Position numbers and translations under genes: made by a program. 64,000 bases of DNA from Sisyra terminalis (taxonomy: Eukaryota; Arthropoda; Insecta; Neuroptera; Sisyridae), in the NCBI GenBank assembly GCA_958496175.1, contig OY292275.1, forward strand, positions 57,985,701 through 58,049,700. The letters are read 5' to 3'. The notes below the pieces were generated by a model. The model did not search any database, was not told the DNA's origin, and worked only from the letters and a program-made list of their open reading frames with translations. Below, in pieces: positions 11,984 through 23,461 of this stretch (positions are counted from its first letter, which is position 1; each line of letters begins with the position of its first letter).

Positions 11984-14013
11984 GGTGTCTCCATCTATAA
12001 AGGCAAAAATTTTTTTTTTCGAATTTTGATGCGTATACCCTCTATTCTTTTATTTGACCCAAATAACTAAAATATTAAATTTTATTCCTATCGAACAACA
12101 ATAACCCGTGCCGACTTGATCTCAAACTTTAAGTATAAAAATTAACGTAGAATCCATGCAGGAATATAAGATCTTTGTTAATTTAGTAAATAAGACACTG
12201 CTTTGTCTGTATCTTATATTTATTAAGTATTTATTATTGAAAGCACATTATTCAGTAGTTTTTCTTTACAACGTTGGTTTTAGAATATATCTTGATTAAA
12301 AAAAAATTATCGATGATTTTCTCTGAATTTAAAAATTAGAGTAACCTTACATATATCTTAGCAATAAATAAAATTTATATTATTACTTGCCAGACTCACC
12401 GTAAAATGAGTCACTAAGTTCTTCTTTCGATGGAATATAGCGTTTATTTATTGTACAATTTTTATTTTTGGTTTTTGGTCTACATCATCATCAACGGGCA
12501 AGTCTAATATTTCATCTATTAAATAGCATAAATGTTGACAGAACTTTTGTAAAGCTGATTTTGAGATCCATTTGTCAATTTTCTTGTAAGCTTTCATGAC
12601 CTTTAAAAAGCACAAGAAATCACCAGGTAAGGTGCTTTTAAAATTAAATTACATTGCAACCGAGGCTCAGAGTTGGATGTCAATAGTTAATGCCAGTAAA
12701 TTAATTCTCAAAAGTCATCTTTAGTGATTTCTTTAGTTAACTCAATTCGATAAAATTCTAACATTTTGTTCATTTCTGATACATTGAGGCATGATAACTT
12801 GTCTGTACTACTCTGTATTTTCCTGAAATCAATTTTTTTCCAATTTTCACGGAAATTTTTCAACAATCGAATGTTAAGACTTTTTAATTGTCTTGGTAAT
12901 TTTTTCTTCAAAAACGCCTTTAAATACTAATTCGCAAACGTGATAGCAGCAAGTAAAGGGAGCATTTCTTTACTTAGTTTTTTCTGCTCAAGAAGCACAG
13001 AAGTCCCATTTATAAAACTTATATGTGAAGCAGTAGTATCACAACAAAGAATTTGCACTTTATTTTTAAGATTCCAGTCAATAATGGCGTTCCAAATTGC
13101 CTGTTCTTCTTCCCGAAGAGTTGTCCACTTTTAGTACAGCGATAAGTTGTTCTTTATTACCATATTAAATAATTATCAGTAAACGTTATTCTTTCGATTT
13201 GTATGCATTTAAAACCAGAAAGAATTTACCATCCTAAATAACAGTTACAGTATCTGGTACTCATTTTGGGAGTCAACTTTTATAGCTTCTCATGCTCTTT
13301 TCGCTTTTCCCTACGAATTCTTTGAATGGAGGAATTACTTATGAGAAATTCATCATTGTTAAGTCCCAGTGCTTCAATAGTTACTTCAGTAGTAAACACA
13401 CAATATACCACAATGTATCACAAATTTTGGAATTATGAAATGATTTCTAGTTAAAGTTTTATCAGTATCAAATTGTGTGCTAAAGCTGAGATGGACAAAT
13501 TTGCTTATAATTGCATTATTTCAGAATCAGAAAACAAATTTATTTGCAGTAGAATTAGTTTCCATTTTTTTGTAAATTTCTCTAAATTTAGTATATGGTC
13601 GTTAATTTTTTTACATAGTTTGGTAAGGATTTAATCGGTTTATGTGCTTTTTCTCAATAAATCATGCATTCGCAAATAAATTTGAGCATTCATTAGCACA
13701 AAAAATCACTTCACAAATATTATAGAACAGAATTGTTGAACTTCTCCCGTTTACGGAAGTTTGGAACCGGTTATTTGATATTTTACGTTTCCTATTAAAA
13801 ATATATTCATTTTAGAACTGCATAATTTCACCAACATGTCGGTTAAATGAAAAAAAATCTACTTACTAAACAAATAAGCCATAGAAAGCACATCCATAGG
13901 TTATCTCACGTGCTTTCGTATACAAGTATTGGTATCTTTCGATGCAAGTCAGCACGGGTTGCAGGGGGTATACGTTGAAAAAAAAATAAGTTTTGTTTTT
14001 TTGGGACACCCTA
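11984..14013 (-). mobile_element. 2-kb DNA-transposon-like element with AGGGTGTC ends
   Basis: The left end is AGGGTGTCTCC (11,984) and the right end GGGACACCCT (14,004-14,013). Subterminal inverted matches support a real element: GTATACCCTC near 12,043 with GGGGGTATAC near 13,966, and AACCCGTGCCGACTTG at 12,106 with CAAGTCAGCACGGGTT at 13,945. The interior carries the decayed minus-strand protein annotated separately. No clear target duplication was found. Confidence 0.7.
12708..13134 (-). pseudogene. Decayed transposase-like protein with a CDTTAS motif
   Basis: The minus-strand frame from about 13,128 reads WTTLREEEQAIWNAIIDW, then KVQILCCDTTASHISF, NGTSVLLEQKKLSKEMLPLL, an in-frame stop, then LKKKLPRQLKSLNIRLLKNF and on to the stop at 12,708. 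It resembles a widespread family of uncharacterised, transposon-associated arthropod proteins with a D-T-T-A-S-N and N-G-A-x-V-L-L-E-Q signature. The family link is from memory and not verified. The downstream CRHH-type block is degraded. The position inside a matched inverted-repeat element supports a transposition role. The plus-strand open frame at 12,940-13,134 is its antisense shadow. Confidence 0.6.
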
Positions 14014-15297
14014 ATGTTGATATTTAAAAAAAATATACGTGTATACTTTAAGTTTTTACTTCTTTTTATTTACGAATAAATCGAAAAAAAGATGGTAAAT
14101 TACGAAATATTTTTTTGTCAATAATGGGTGAAGTAATTTGTCAAAAATTTAGACATATTAGTTAATTATATAAAGTCTATACTCAGAGACTATTATTATT
14201 ATTTCAACTTGTGCATTGGATCAATTTTTTACAACAAACACTTTGTATTGAATTTAATTAAAAATTTACTAAAAATTTTCTTTGTAACAATACGGTTTTA
14301 ATGTTTTATTTTGAAATTATTTTGAAATTTGAGGCAAACCCTTCAGTTGAGTGTAGGATTTGTTTCAAATTTTGAAAGATAAAGTATTTGATCATTTTAG
14401 ACTAAGAACATAGGAACCATTATCTTAGTGTGTAGTGTAGGGTGATATTACGTTGAACGATTATCCAAAGTCAAATATTATTCAATGCTATCCAAATATT
14501 ATTCTGGTCTAAACGTTATGACTAAGTACATACCCAACTAATGAGATACGATAGACATAATAAGGCAATATTCAAAACAATTAATTTCCTTGGAAGAATA
14601 TTTACTGTGATATTTTCCTCAAATATCAAAATAAAATATTCATTCTTTTGAAATAAATCTTAATTTTTATAATTTGAGCGTTTTTCCTTAACTTATGTAA
14701 GTTCAGGAAAGGCAATTCATTTTTCCAAATTCGTGTTGCAATTTTCGGAAAATTAAAACTAAAATTTATAAAAATTGTAACATTTGTAATCATTGCAAAT
14801 TGGTTTAACTTGACACAAACGTAAAGCAAATATTTTCCCTCTTTAATTATCTAATTTTCTTCGTATTTGTACGTTGTTCATTGTACATATTAGGTGTTTA
14901 TTTTGCGACACTTCGTTTTACGTATTAATGAGCGTTAATGACACAACCAACGTAGGGAAATGAGCTGCAAAATTATAACTTTTGTTACGTGAAATCAAAT
15001 ATTTGATGTAAATTACAAAGAATCACATATGTGGAAAACGCGAAACGGAAAACTCTTCAAACTAAATTTGATTTCACGTAATAAGTTTCACAAGTTTCTA
15101 GTCTATAAAACTTGTAAGTTCAATAGCAAACATACGATAGTTTCCGGATTCTTAATCTGGGGATATAGCATTGCTTTTTTCAATTCGTTTGATTAAAAAA
15201 TTCTGGAGATATCTTCGATGTGAATTTTGAAGTGCTTTCTGTTATTATTAAAAAGCTTTTTATTAATAAAGTAATAATTCTTTTGGCATTAATTTTA
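14014..15297. other. AT-rich non-coding stretch with a small inverted repeat
   Basis: Only a short inverted repeat was seen (TTACGTGAAATCAAAT at 14,985 and ATTTGATTTCACGTAA at 15,067). The remainder shows no gene or known repeat. Confidence 0.45.
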
Positions 15298-15717
15298 AGT
15301 AGATGATAAAATTCAGATCTCCGCTTTTATTAAATAAGAAGACATTTCAGGTTGTTTAAGATCGGGTTTTTTTATTTAATATTTTTACTATTCAATTAGC
15401 TACTTTTTTTTCATGGAATAACTCATGGCTCAATTTTATAGATCTATATAATAGTCCCAGTACAACTCTCGCTTTATGAGAAATTGTATGATATGACCGG
15501 AAATTTAGAAGTCTTCCAGATGATGTGGATTTTTGGTACTAATCCGTAATTAATTTACCTTCAGGTAGCCAATACCATAGTGTCTAAAAATGCGATACTA
15601 CCATCAATCAAGAAGTCTGATGAAGTTACAATACGTAACGAAACGTAGCTAATTGAATAGTGAAAATATTAAATAAAAAAAAACGATCTTAAACAACCTG
15701 AATTGTCTTTTTATTTA
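15298..15717. mobile_element. Penelope-type inverted repeat pair, copy at 15 kb
   Basis: The left arm (15,335-15,406) and right arm (15,646-15,717) are inverted copies containing GGTTGTTTAAGATCG and CGATCTTAAACAACC. The same arms flank 23,122-24,709, and the 15,298-15,334 lead-in also occurs at 23,083. The right arm carries a hammerhead-like motif. The left arm has lost it. Confidence 0.7.
15613..15650 (+). ncRNA. Minimal hammerhead ribozyme motif (Penelope type)
   Basis: The core CTGATGA (15,617-15,623) is followed by stem II GTTAC/GTAAC with loop AATAC, then GAAACGTA. Stem III is the self-complementary ACGT, expected to pair between two molecules. The predicted cleavage site is after GUA. 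Stem I (AGU with GCU) has one G-U pair and is short, so activity is doubtful. Confidence 0.65.
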
Positions 15718-17220
15718 ATTAATTTTAAGTTATTAAAAAAAAAACTTTAGTTTAACCGTCTGCTAGAGTAATTTTGGGCGATTAATAGATAATTACTCCA
15801 TAATATCCCCATAACAATAATAATCTGATGTTCCACCAAGTACTTAGCACGTGTCGTGAGGAGTGACCTACGAAAAACAATAAAGCTATATCGTCGTAAA
15901 CTAAGGAAATCCAAAGGACGAGACACTTTCTCTATGTCATTTCGTTCGAATTTTATTAAATCCGGAACCAGTAAAATGTCACACACGCACGCCATCGTTG
16001 ATAGTGGCCATTTGTCTTTGTACAATAGAACTCTATTGAAAGAGTTATGTGCCCTATTTGATACGTAACGGTAACCCATTTTTTTCCCAAACAAAAAAAA
16101 ACCTCTCCATTCTTCATTATTCTATATGGAAATAAACCAAAATTTTCATGAAACAGAAAAATGCATAGAGAATAATATTCCAGGGGAATTACTTTTCAAT
16201 ATCTCCATAATAAAAACTGTGCGTTTTTTTTGCTAATTGTAACTGATCGTAAGTTAAATGGATCGAGTGGAAAAACTTTTTCTTCCCCAAACAAAATTTA
16301 TATTTCATCAGCATTTCTCCGTTGTAGGTACTCAAAGAAGACAAAATCCCTTCTGACATAATTTAAATAAAGTGCCCTATCTACTTTATCAGTGAACAAG
16401 GAAATACTTCTTCGTGCCAACAAAACAACCACGAAAAAACGGCGGCATAAAAGCTCACTGAGAATTAAGCTTGAAACTTTTTGCCGCTTATTTAATTCAT
16501 AAGCTTCGATAAAAGTTCGTCATAGACTTTTTCCTCTCCACATTTTTTTCTCATCTCCTGAATAACATTTAGTTCATAAACGTTAGGTTCACAAACGACA
16601 GTTGAGCCCCTTTTAACCTTTTTAACATTTCTTGTTTTAAGTGAGATATTTCCAAAAAAAAAAATACTTATTCCAAAAGCACATTTCTGGAAGCTTTTTT
16701 TAAAACGTTTTATATATGTACTTGGGTTTATTTTCTAATCTGCTCTCGTGTCTTATTAGCTTCATCTATGCGTCATGAATCTCTTCTTTCGACACTGACA
16801 GCTTTCTGTTGTCAGTCTGTGGTTAAGGTCACGTTTCCACCCCAATCCACCCCAAAGTTTGCCAAAGCTCTCAGTATGTTCAATTTAATTCACAAGTGAG
16901 TGAACTTTATCGATTTATGACAATGAAAATAAGTTTAAGAAAAGTCAAAGCAGTCATAAACAAAACAATTTCGAAAAAAGCTTTGTAAAAACAATACTCA
17001 TTGTAGTACAATGAAATCTCATTTGAAATTTAAATCTATAATATCTTTTTTTTATATAAGAGAATATTGAATTACAAATTGTTTATTCTAATGTATTTTT
17101 CAATGGAAATTTTTATAATTTAAAAGATCAAACTAAAAAGTAATATGAAGAAACATGATTAATTTTTTTGTCGTCGATTAATAATATATCTTTATGAAAT
17201 ATTTGCTCGTTATTTATAGA
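15718..17220. other. Non-coding stretch, GC-richer at 15,830-16,080
   Basis: The patch at 15,830-16,080 is open on both strands (70 and 115 residues), but no family or splice context was recognised, so no gene is called. The region 16,740-16,880 is also slightly GC-richer. The rest is AT-rich filler. Confidence 0.4.
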
Positions 17221-17225
17221 AAAAA

Positions 17226-17500
17226 ATTGTTTGATAGTTTAACAATCCAATAATTCCTTTTTGCAAGGAGGATTTAAGGGTAAGAGGTTTTTCAGGCTAA
17301 TTTCAACTTTGTTCTATCGAAAATATGATCTTTGATAAATGAACATAATTTTGCAAGAGAAATATTGTTAAATCTTTTTTTTTGATACGTGTTAAAAATT
17401 GTTTGATAGTTAAACAACCCAATACTTTAAATTTTTTCAAGTAGGATTTAAGTGTTAGAGATTTTGGGGCAAATTTGAACTTTCTTCTACTGAAAAACAT
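17226..17500. repeat. Two-unit tandem repeat, spacing about 170 bp
   Basis: ATTGTTTGATAGTT(T/A)AACAA begins both units (about 17,227 and 17,397). Each is followed by AGGATTTAAG(G/T)GT and CAACTTTGTTCTA or GAACTTTCTTCTA. The units are diverged, so the duplication is old. Confidence 0.6.
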
Positions 17501-17925
17501 TTTTTTATTAAATTGAAATATTTTTTCGGTAGAAATATTATTATTTTTTTTTAAATGTGTTGTATTTATCTATTTTTTTCAAGGATTCAAAGTTAAATCT
17601 CATAGTTAAATGTAAAAATATTTTTTTTAAGCATCTAAAACTAACGTTAAGATACATCTCCTTTCATTTACTATCGTTAGAACTAATAAAATATAGTCTG
17701 CACCGAGAGGTCTTAGCTTAAAACGGTACGATATTAGGGGCGGCAAAATTTTAATGAGGCGAGAAAATTAATGAAAAATTCAAATTCAAAACTTGATTTT
17801 ATTTAGTTTTGCTATGGATATATGGAACATCTTTAGTAAAGTATATTAAATATTACTTAAATTACTTTAATAGTAGAATATCACTTAAATATTACTTAAT
17901 TAAATACACTTATTGAATTATGGAC
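17501..17925. other. AT-rich non-coding stretch
   Basis: Nothing recognised beyond short T-runs and AT-rich sequence. Confidence 0.4.
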
Positions 17926-17927
17926 CA

Positions 17928-18047
17928 TTTCGGAAACATTCAAAACGTGTTGGAGATCCCCATAATGGTAGTTTCTTACGAATTGTAGAACTTCTTGCTA
18001 AATTCAATCCATTTTTGGCCGAACATGTAAATTCTTATATACTTTAG
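17928..18047 (+). pseudogene. hAT/ZMYM-type transposase scrap
   Basis: The frame reads FRKHSKRVGDPHNGSFLRIV then ELLAKFNPFLAEHVNSY before a stop. It resembles the conserved FRG...NNGNFL...VELLAKFDPVLAEH segment of hAT-derived TTF/ZMYM1-like proteins. Only about 40 codons survive. The fragment ends just 30 bp before an unrelated Jockey fragment, so it is a mosaic of dead elements. Confidence 0.7.
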
Positions 18048-18077
18048 TTTTATATACCTCTTATAAACCCTGGTAAG

Positions 18078-18533
18078 AAAAAAACGCCTATTAAATATCT
18101 GGGCATACTTCTGGAGTCGAAATTAACCTGACAAAGTCACATTTCAAATAAAATCAGAGAATCCAACACTCGACTCATCTAATTATACCCACTTATCAAC
18201 AGAAGGTCTCGTCTAAGTATGGAATTTTCAATAATGATATAAAAATCAATCATTAGACCATCCTCAAAAAAAAATCACAATGACCTACAAGTGTTCCAAA
18301 ATAGAGTCTTGAGAGTCTTCACTAAAGCTCCATGGTATATGAGGAACAACCAAATTTATCACAAAAATAATGTCCCATACATAAAAGACTTTCTAATCCA
18401 ACTCACAAGGAATTTCCTTAACGGCCTAGAAAATTGTTCTAGTGCAGTAGAACTAAGCTTGGGGGAAACTATAAAACAAAGAAGGCTGAAGCGAAAACTT
18501 CCTCAAGAGCTCCAAGAAATAGCAGTTGCTTGA
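18078..18533 (+). pseudogene. Jockey-type LINE reverse transcriptase, C-terminal fragment
   Basis: The plus-strand translation KTPIKYLGILLESKLT is the conserved KYLGV...KLTW block. It is followed, through stops, by RRSRLSM and IRPS. The intact stretch is FQNRVLRVFTKAPWYMRNNQ, then VPYIKDFLIQLTRNFLN, ending RRLKRKLPQELQ before the stop at 18,531. The order and motifs fit the region C-terminal to the YADD box in Jockey-clade ORF2. Several internal stops make it a pseudogene. A T-rich, low-complexity tail follows to about 18,700. The 80-residue open frame at 18,291 is simply its longest intact part, not a separate gene. Confidence 0.85.
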
Positions 18534-19300
18534 CCACAAAATCAAGAACAATCAACAAATAAAAAAAATAAAAAAGACAGAGGAATGAAGTTCAACTCCT
18601 CCAGCTACTTAAACGCCGCTAAAGATCAATTGCCTGCTATCACCATCATGATATAGCGACCTATTGCTGAACTGGTGCAAATTATATTGTTAATTTTTTT
18701 TTTTGTAGTCCACAAAAAAAACCCTGGTAGTCGAAATACGTCGCAATATACTCATCTAAAACAATCTAGTAGGCTGACAATTTAGAAGAAACCTTAGCAA
18801 ATGAATGAATTATTATCTACATTATCTACTTAAAGATCATTACAAAATTCAAATACTGAAGACATTTGCTTTGCACAAAATATATGGAACATTTTGTAGT
18901 CGTGGAATCTTCCAGATGTGTATCTCAAATGTTGATATTGCTATTCCCCTATTTCTCAAGTCCTAGCGACAAATTGTTCAGGCGAATGATCTTTTTCTAG
19001 CTTCTTAAAAAAATAAACTTAATTTTTTGGCTTAATTATAATAGCTAATTTATAACATATTGAATTTTAATTAATGCAAGAAATTGATAAGTAATGATTT
19101 TTTTATACCATAACGTTTTTGCACAAACCAAAGTTGAAAAAAAGAAGTAAACATCTCAAATGATAATTGAAAAAAGCTGTTAGAAAAATTTAATTAAAAT
19201 TAATATGTCATTTTTAAACTTACACTTCAAAAATTGTACATATTTTCGTAGGGAGATTAGTTCAAATTATTTAAAATTAATACATTTTTTTAATATTTGA
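18534..19300. other. AT-rich non-coding stretch downstream of the Jockey fragment
   Basis: The first about 170 bp may be the LINE's 3' untranslated region. The remainder shows nothing recognisable. Confidence 0.4.
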
Positions 19301-19311
19301 AAGTGGGAGGT

Positions 19312-19978
19312 TTCATCTCCTTGTTATGGAGTATTGTATGGAAAAACCTTGATTTTTGGAACTTAGCAAAAAATTTGGCAATATTTGGATCTTGTGATAT
19401 AACAAAAACTTGGTTTTATTCTTTCGCCAAAATTATAACCAGTAAAATTGTATTTGATATATGATGCAATAGAAATTCTCATCTCCTTGTTATTAAACAA
19501 CAATCGTGGCATATGAAATGGAGTCTAGGGTGACATCGGACCTAAAATCCTTATCCATTTTCTCTGAATCTCTATTGTATTTCATATACCTTTTTATGCC
19601 TATGTCATTGGAGTTAGAAAAGTTTTTTTCTTTTTTCTTTCTTTTCTAGTATACTAGCATAAATATATTGACTATCATATAACATAAATTTGGAGAATTT
19701 GGAGAAATTAGGCATTTTAGTGCCACATAATAATTATCATCTTTTTGTTAAAGAGTAACAATGGTAACATATCAAATGGAGTCCAGAGCGGCATCGGACC
19801 TAAAATCCGCAATCATTTTCTTTGAATTTTTATAGTACCATATTTCATATACATTTTTATGCCTGGGTCGTTAGAATTAAGAAAGTTCTTTTCTAGTAAA
19901 CTAGCATAAGTATATCTACTATCATATAACATAAATTTGGAGTAGTTAGTCATTTTAGCACCAAGATATTATTGTTCA
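19312..19978. repeat. Two to three diverged tandem units of about 258 bp
   Basis: Units start at about 19,473 and 19,732 with TCTCCTTGTTA or TCTTTTTGTTA. They share ATGGAGTC(T/C)AG, GCATCGGACCTAAAATCC or ACATCGGACCTAAAATCC, TTTCATATAC and CATAACATAAATTTGGAG in the same order. A partial third copy is suggested at 19,312 (TTTCATCTCCTTGTTATGGA). Confidence 0.75.
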
Positions 19979-20805
19979 TAAATATATTCTTATGTTTTTT
20001 TTAAACTTGAAATATAAGAAAGTAGTTTTTAGCAACTGCTATTAGTATACCTCAAAAAAATTGTTGATACATTTTATATTTCTTTTAGGCGACTAAGCAT
20101 TAACTAACCAAAGTGACTAAAATATGTAAAATTTTAGAAATAGCATCATTAAAATCCAAAAAGTTCAAAAAAAAATAGTCCCATTAAATTTTCCATATAA
20201 GGGCCAAGAACTTATTGAATCCTACAAAACGTATCGATTTTCGAGAAGTTATTTCTTATTCCCTACTTTCTGTATATTTTTTTTAATTTATGTAATGTGG
20301 ATATTTGTTTATTTCCACGAACTTTGCAAGTAAAGTTTAAAGAAGTTGAATTGCATTTTTTTGAAAAGATGGAATATAAGTTCTGTAGAAAGAGAATAAG
20401 CTAGTGCTTATAAATCTTCGAAAAGCCTTAACTCTTAGAAATAACATTAAATTTATTACGTCAAAATAAACATTAAGAAATTAATCCCAACAAGTGGTTT
20501 TTAAATAGTTATAAATACCATTTAGGTTTGTGAAGATTGGTTGTTAAACAAACATATAAAGAATTTTAAATTTCAATTTTCCTAACTAATTAAGATAGGG
20601 AAGGTAAAAGTATTAAGGATACCGAAAAGTGATGTCATTTATTAAACATTAACTGTAATCACATAATTATGAAATAATTTTTAATTGCTAATCAATGATA
20701 TAATCACCCTCAATATCATCAATAATTTGACATCTAAAGTCAATAATTAACTACTTAAATATATACCGGAAAATGTCATTTATTTAACTTCTTACAAATA
20801 GCAAT
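19979..20805. other. AT-rich non-coding stretch
   Basis: No gene, splice-bounded exon or repeat recognised. Confidence 0.4.
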
Positions 20806-21255
20806 ACAATAACTTTGAACGACTATGGTGGATATAGTAATATCAATCACTCTTTTTTTATTAATTTCTGAAGGAAATTTTCTCTTGCATAGAAGTCTTC
20901 CATTATTGTGTTGCAAAATAAAGTTTTCTATATTGGCAATTTTAAGAAATTTTTGGTTTTTGGTTAATCGACCAAAAATTGATTAAGAATATTTGATAGC
21001 TATTCGAATGTTTAACATGGATTTGTTACCATTTTTTCTCTTAACATCCATTTTAATCCTCAAATTTTAATCATTCTTTGATAAAAGTGAGAAATCCCAA
21101 AAATATTGATTATAAACTTAAAAAGCTCATTTGTCATTGATGAATATCCAATGCACTTGGATAAATATTGAAAATGTTTTCAGTGCCAGCTTTGCGTAAC
21201 TATCCAGTAAAATTCGAGGAGCTTTCATTGTCGAGTTTGTATTCCTTTGGGTATT
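20806..21255 (+). repeat. Old dispersed duplication, partner of 58,545-58,990
   Basis: Matching blocks occur in the same order at both sites. Examples are TTTGAACGACTATGG / TTTGGACGATTATGG, AAATTGATTAAGAATATTTGATAGCT / AAATTGATTAGGAATATTTCATAGCT, AAAAAGCTCATTTG, AATGCACTTG(G/A)ATAAATA and CTTTGCGT(A/T)ACT. There are many substitutions and indels, so the duplication is ancient or represents two copies of an unnamed repeat. Confidence 0.7.
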
Positions 21256-23080
21256 TATCCTACCATCGCAATATCAATTTCAGGATAATAAATATTTTTT
21301 TATCTTTTACAAGTTGACAATTTACTAATCATAAAATGTCTTTAGTACGACTTTGAAATAACTTATATGTCAATTAATTGCGATTAAATGTCTATTGGCT
21401 GAGAATCGATATTAATTTTCTATCCCCCTTATCAAAATCTTTATCAACCAGGTATTTACATTCATTGTTTTAATCACGCAACCCTATAATCATCTATTTT
21501 AAAATATTGATTTTCAATTGGAGGAAAAAAAACGAGTATTAAGTTGAAAAATGTAATAAATAAGAGAGAGAAAGGGACAAATTATAAGGTGAAAAATGAA
21601 AAATATAAATAGTAGCACCTTGAAAATACCAAATATTTCATAAGTCAATCATGAGGTTTCTTCTAAGTTTGCTCTTTATTGAAAAATAAGTCTTAAAAAG
21701 CTCAAAAATTTAGGAGCTTTCAATGACCTTTTTTGTGTTATGAATGCCCAAAATTTTTATTTAGTTAAATAGTGGTTCAAATTTATATAGTAAACTTAGA
21801 ATTGAATTTTGAGAAAGTTTATGGATCAGTAGCTATCTAAAATAAACAAAACCGATCGAAAGCTCTTGCTATTTCATCTTTGTTTCGAATCAAAACATAA
21901 AAGCTCTTATAAAAACATTCATCACGATTTACCTTATTAAAAAAACATTGAAAGATTTTAAATAATTTTGTAAGGATTCAAAAAATTAATATGATTTTTT
22001 CTAATTTTTCCAACCGTAAATTAAAAAGTGGAATTTCTTTAAGTGCTTTAAATTTAATTACATAAAAATTATAGACTTTATAATGATAATAACGCTTGAA
22101 AAAGCAAAAAAAAAAATGCTTGACATTTCTTTGGTAATATCAACAGTGATACGAATACCAACGGGAAGCTCAACGATCGCGAAAAAGCTCAGATAAATTA
22201 CGAAAAAACAACAAACTATATACAGTTTCCATTCGAAAACAACAACCACGAGCGTGTTGAGACGCTTCATTCCCCGTTTCGATGGAAATTTTAATTAAAC
22301 AATTTGTTTTAGGGACGCAACCGGGAATTTTCCGGAATAGTTTCTCATAAATGTGGCTACAAAAGAAAAACATTGGCCACTGCACTATTAACGCCCATTA
22401 TTCATGAGTTCATTTCATTTTTACGACCACATATTTTCGTCTCTATATCGAGAACCAGAAACATGCATAAACAATAAAAAAGAAAAGAAAAAAAAAAATA
22501 GGTATGATGTAACATCCCACGCGTTAAAATTACCAAGTGATAATTCAATAAATTCATGTCAAGAAGCGTCACCGCGAAAACTAGATACAATAAATTTCAT
22601 TATGTTTTATCAAAAAATTTATTATGCAGAAGTAAAATAGATAAAGTTTCCATCGTTAAAATCACCATAATATCATAATCTCGGTAACGTGCAACATTTG
22701 AAGATAATTTAAACATATTTTTCCGGAATGCTAAACATTTTCCACTGACCTAAATATTCAAGTTTTCCGGACGGATATACTATGTTACTTGTAATTCCAG
22801 CTATAACTTATGCTCTGCATTAATTTTAATTTAACTACATGCATACTGCATTTTATAAGCTTTCTTAATAAGTTGATTTGCCTTATTAAAAGCACTTAGC
22901 GTAGTTGTCTTAGATGAAAGCTTTGAAACGGTGCAGATGCAGCGAAAAGTTATAAAATTATGTCTGAGATTTATGTTGATTATTCACTTAAACAAACCAT
23001 AATTTAAATTCATATTTCTGTTAATTTTTTTGGGAAAATTTTATTTGTTAAAAATATTATTAAGATTGTTTTTTTTTATA
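21256..23080. other. Non-coding stretch, GC-richer at 22,130-22,420
   Basis: No exon recognised. The interval 22,130-22,420 has more CG dinucleotides than the surroundings and overlapping open frames on both strands without homology, so it is noted as a possible constrained non-coding element. Confidence 0.4.
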
Positions 23081-23184
23081 ATAGATGATAAAAGTCAGAT
23101 CTCAGCTTTTATTTTTTTAAGTAAGAAGACAATTCAGGTTGTTTAAGATCGTTTTTTTTTTAATTAATATTTTTACTATTCAAT

Positions 23185-23226
23185 TAGCTACGTTTCGTTA
23201 CGTATCGTAACTTCATCAGGCTATAT
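23185..23226 (-). ncRNA. Minimal hammerhead ribozyme motif (Penelope type), intact core
   Basis: Minus strand: TAGC, then CTGATGA, stem II GTTAC/GTAAC with loop GATAC, then GAA, ACGT, A, then GCTA. TAGC and GCTA form stem I. ACGT is the palindromic stem III. The predicted cut is after GUA. All core residues are present. Confidence 0.75.
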
Positions 23227-23305
23227 ATATAAATTGACAATCTTGCCGTGCGTCCGTGCAGAATGGGCTTTGCGCATGCGCTCTGGAACGTTGGAAGGGG
23301 TATTC

Positions 23306-23461
23306 ACACAAGGGTTATAAATTACACAGGTTGCCCCATTAGAAAAAAAAAAAGACGTCATACGAAGAATTTTGAAATTTGAATCAGTCTGAAGGTATGA
23401 ACGAATTTTTTCTGTTTACGTTACGGAGCGCATGAGGCCACCTGTGTATTTTATAAACCTT
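23306..23461. repeat. 155-bp inverted-repeat unit
   Basis: AGGGTTATAAATTACACAGGT at the left end matches the complement of ACCTGTGTATTTTATAAACC at the right with few changes. The core is GC-richer (TGCGCATGCGCTCTGG). It could be a miniature element. Confidence 0.5.

Noticed and set aside
15747..16094. 115-residue minus-strand frame with a 70-residue plus-strand frame on top
   Set aside because: Open on both strands in a GC-richer patch. No domain, no splice sites in the right places, no family recognised.
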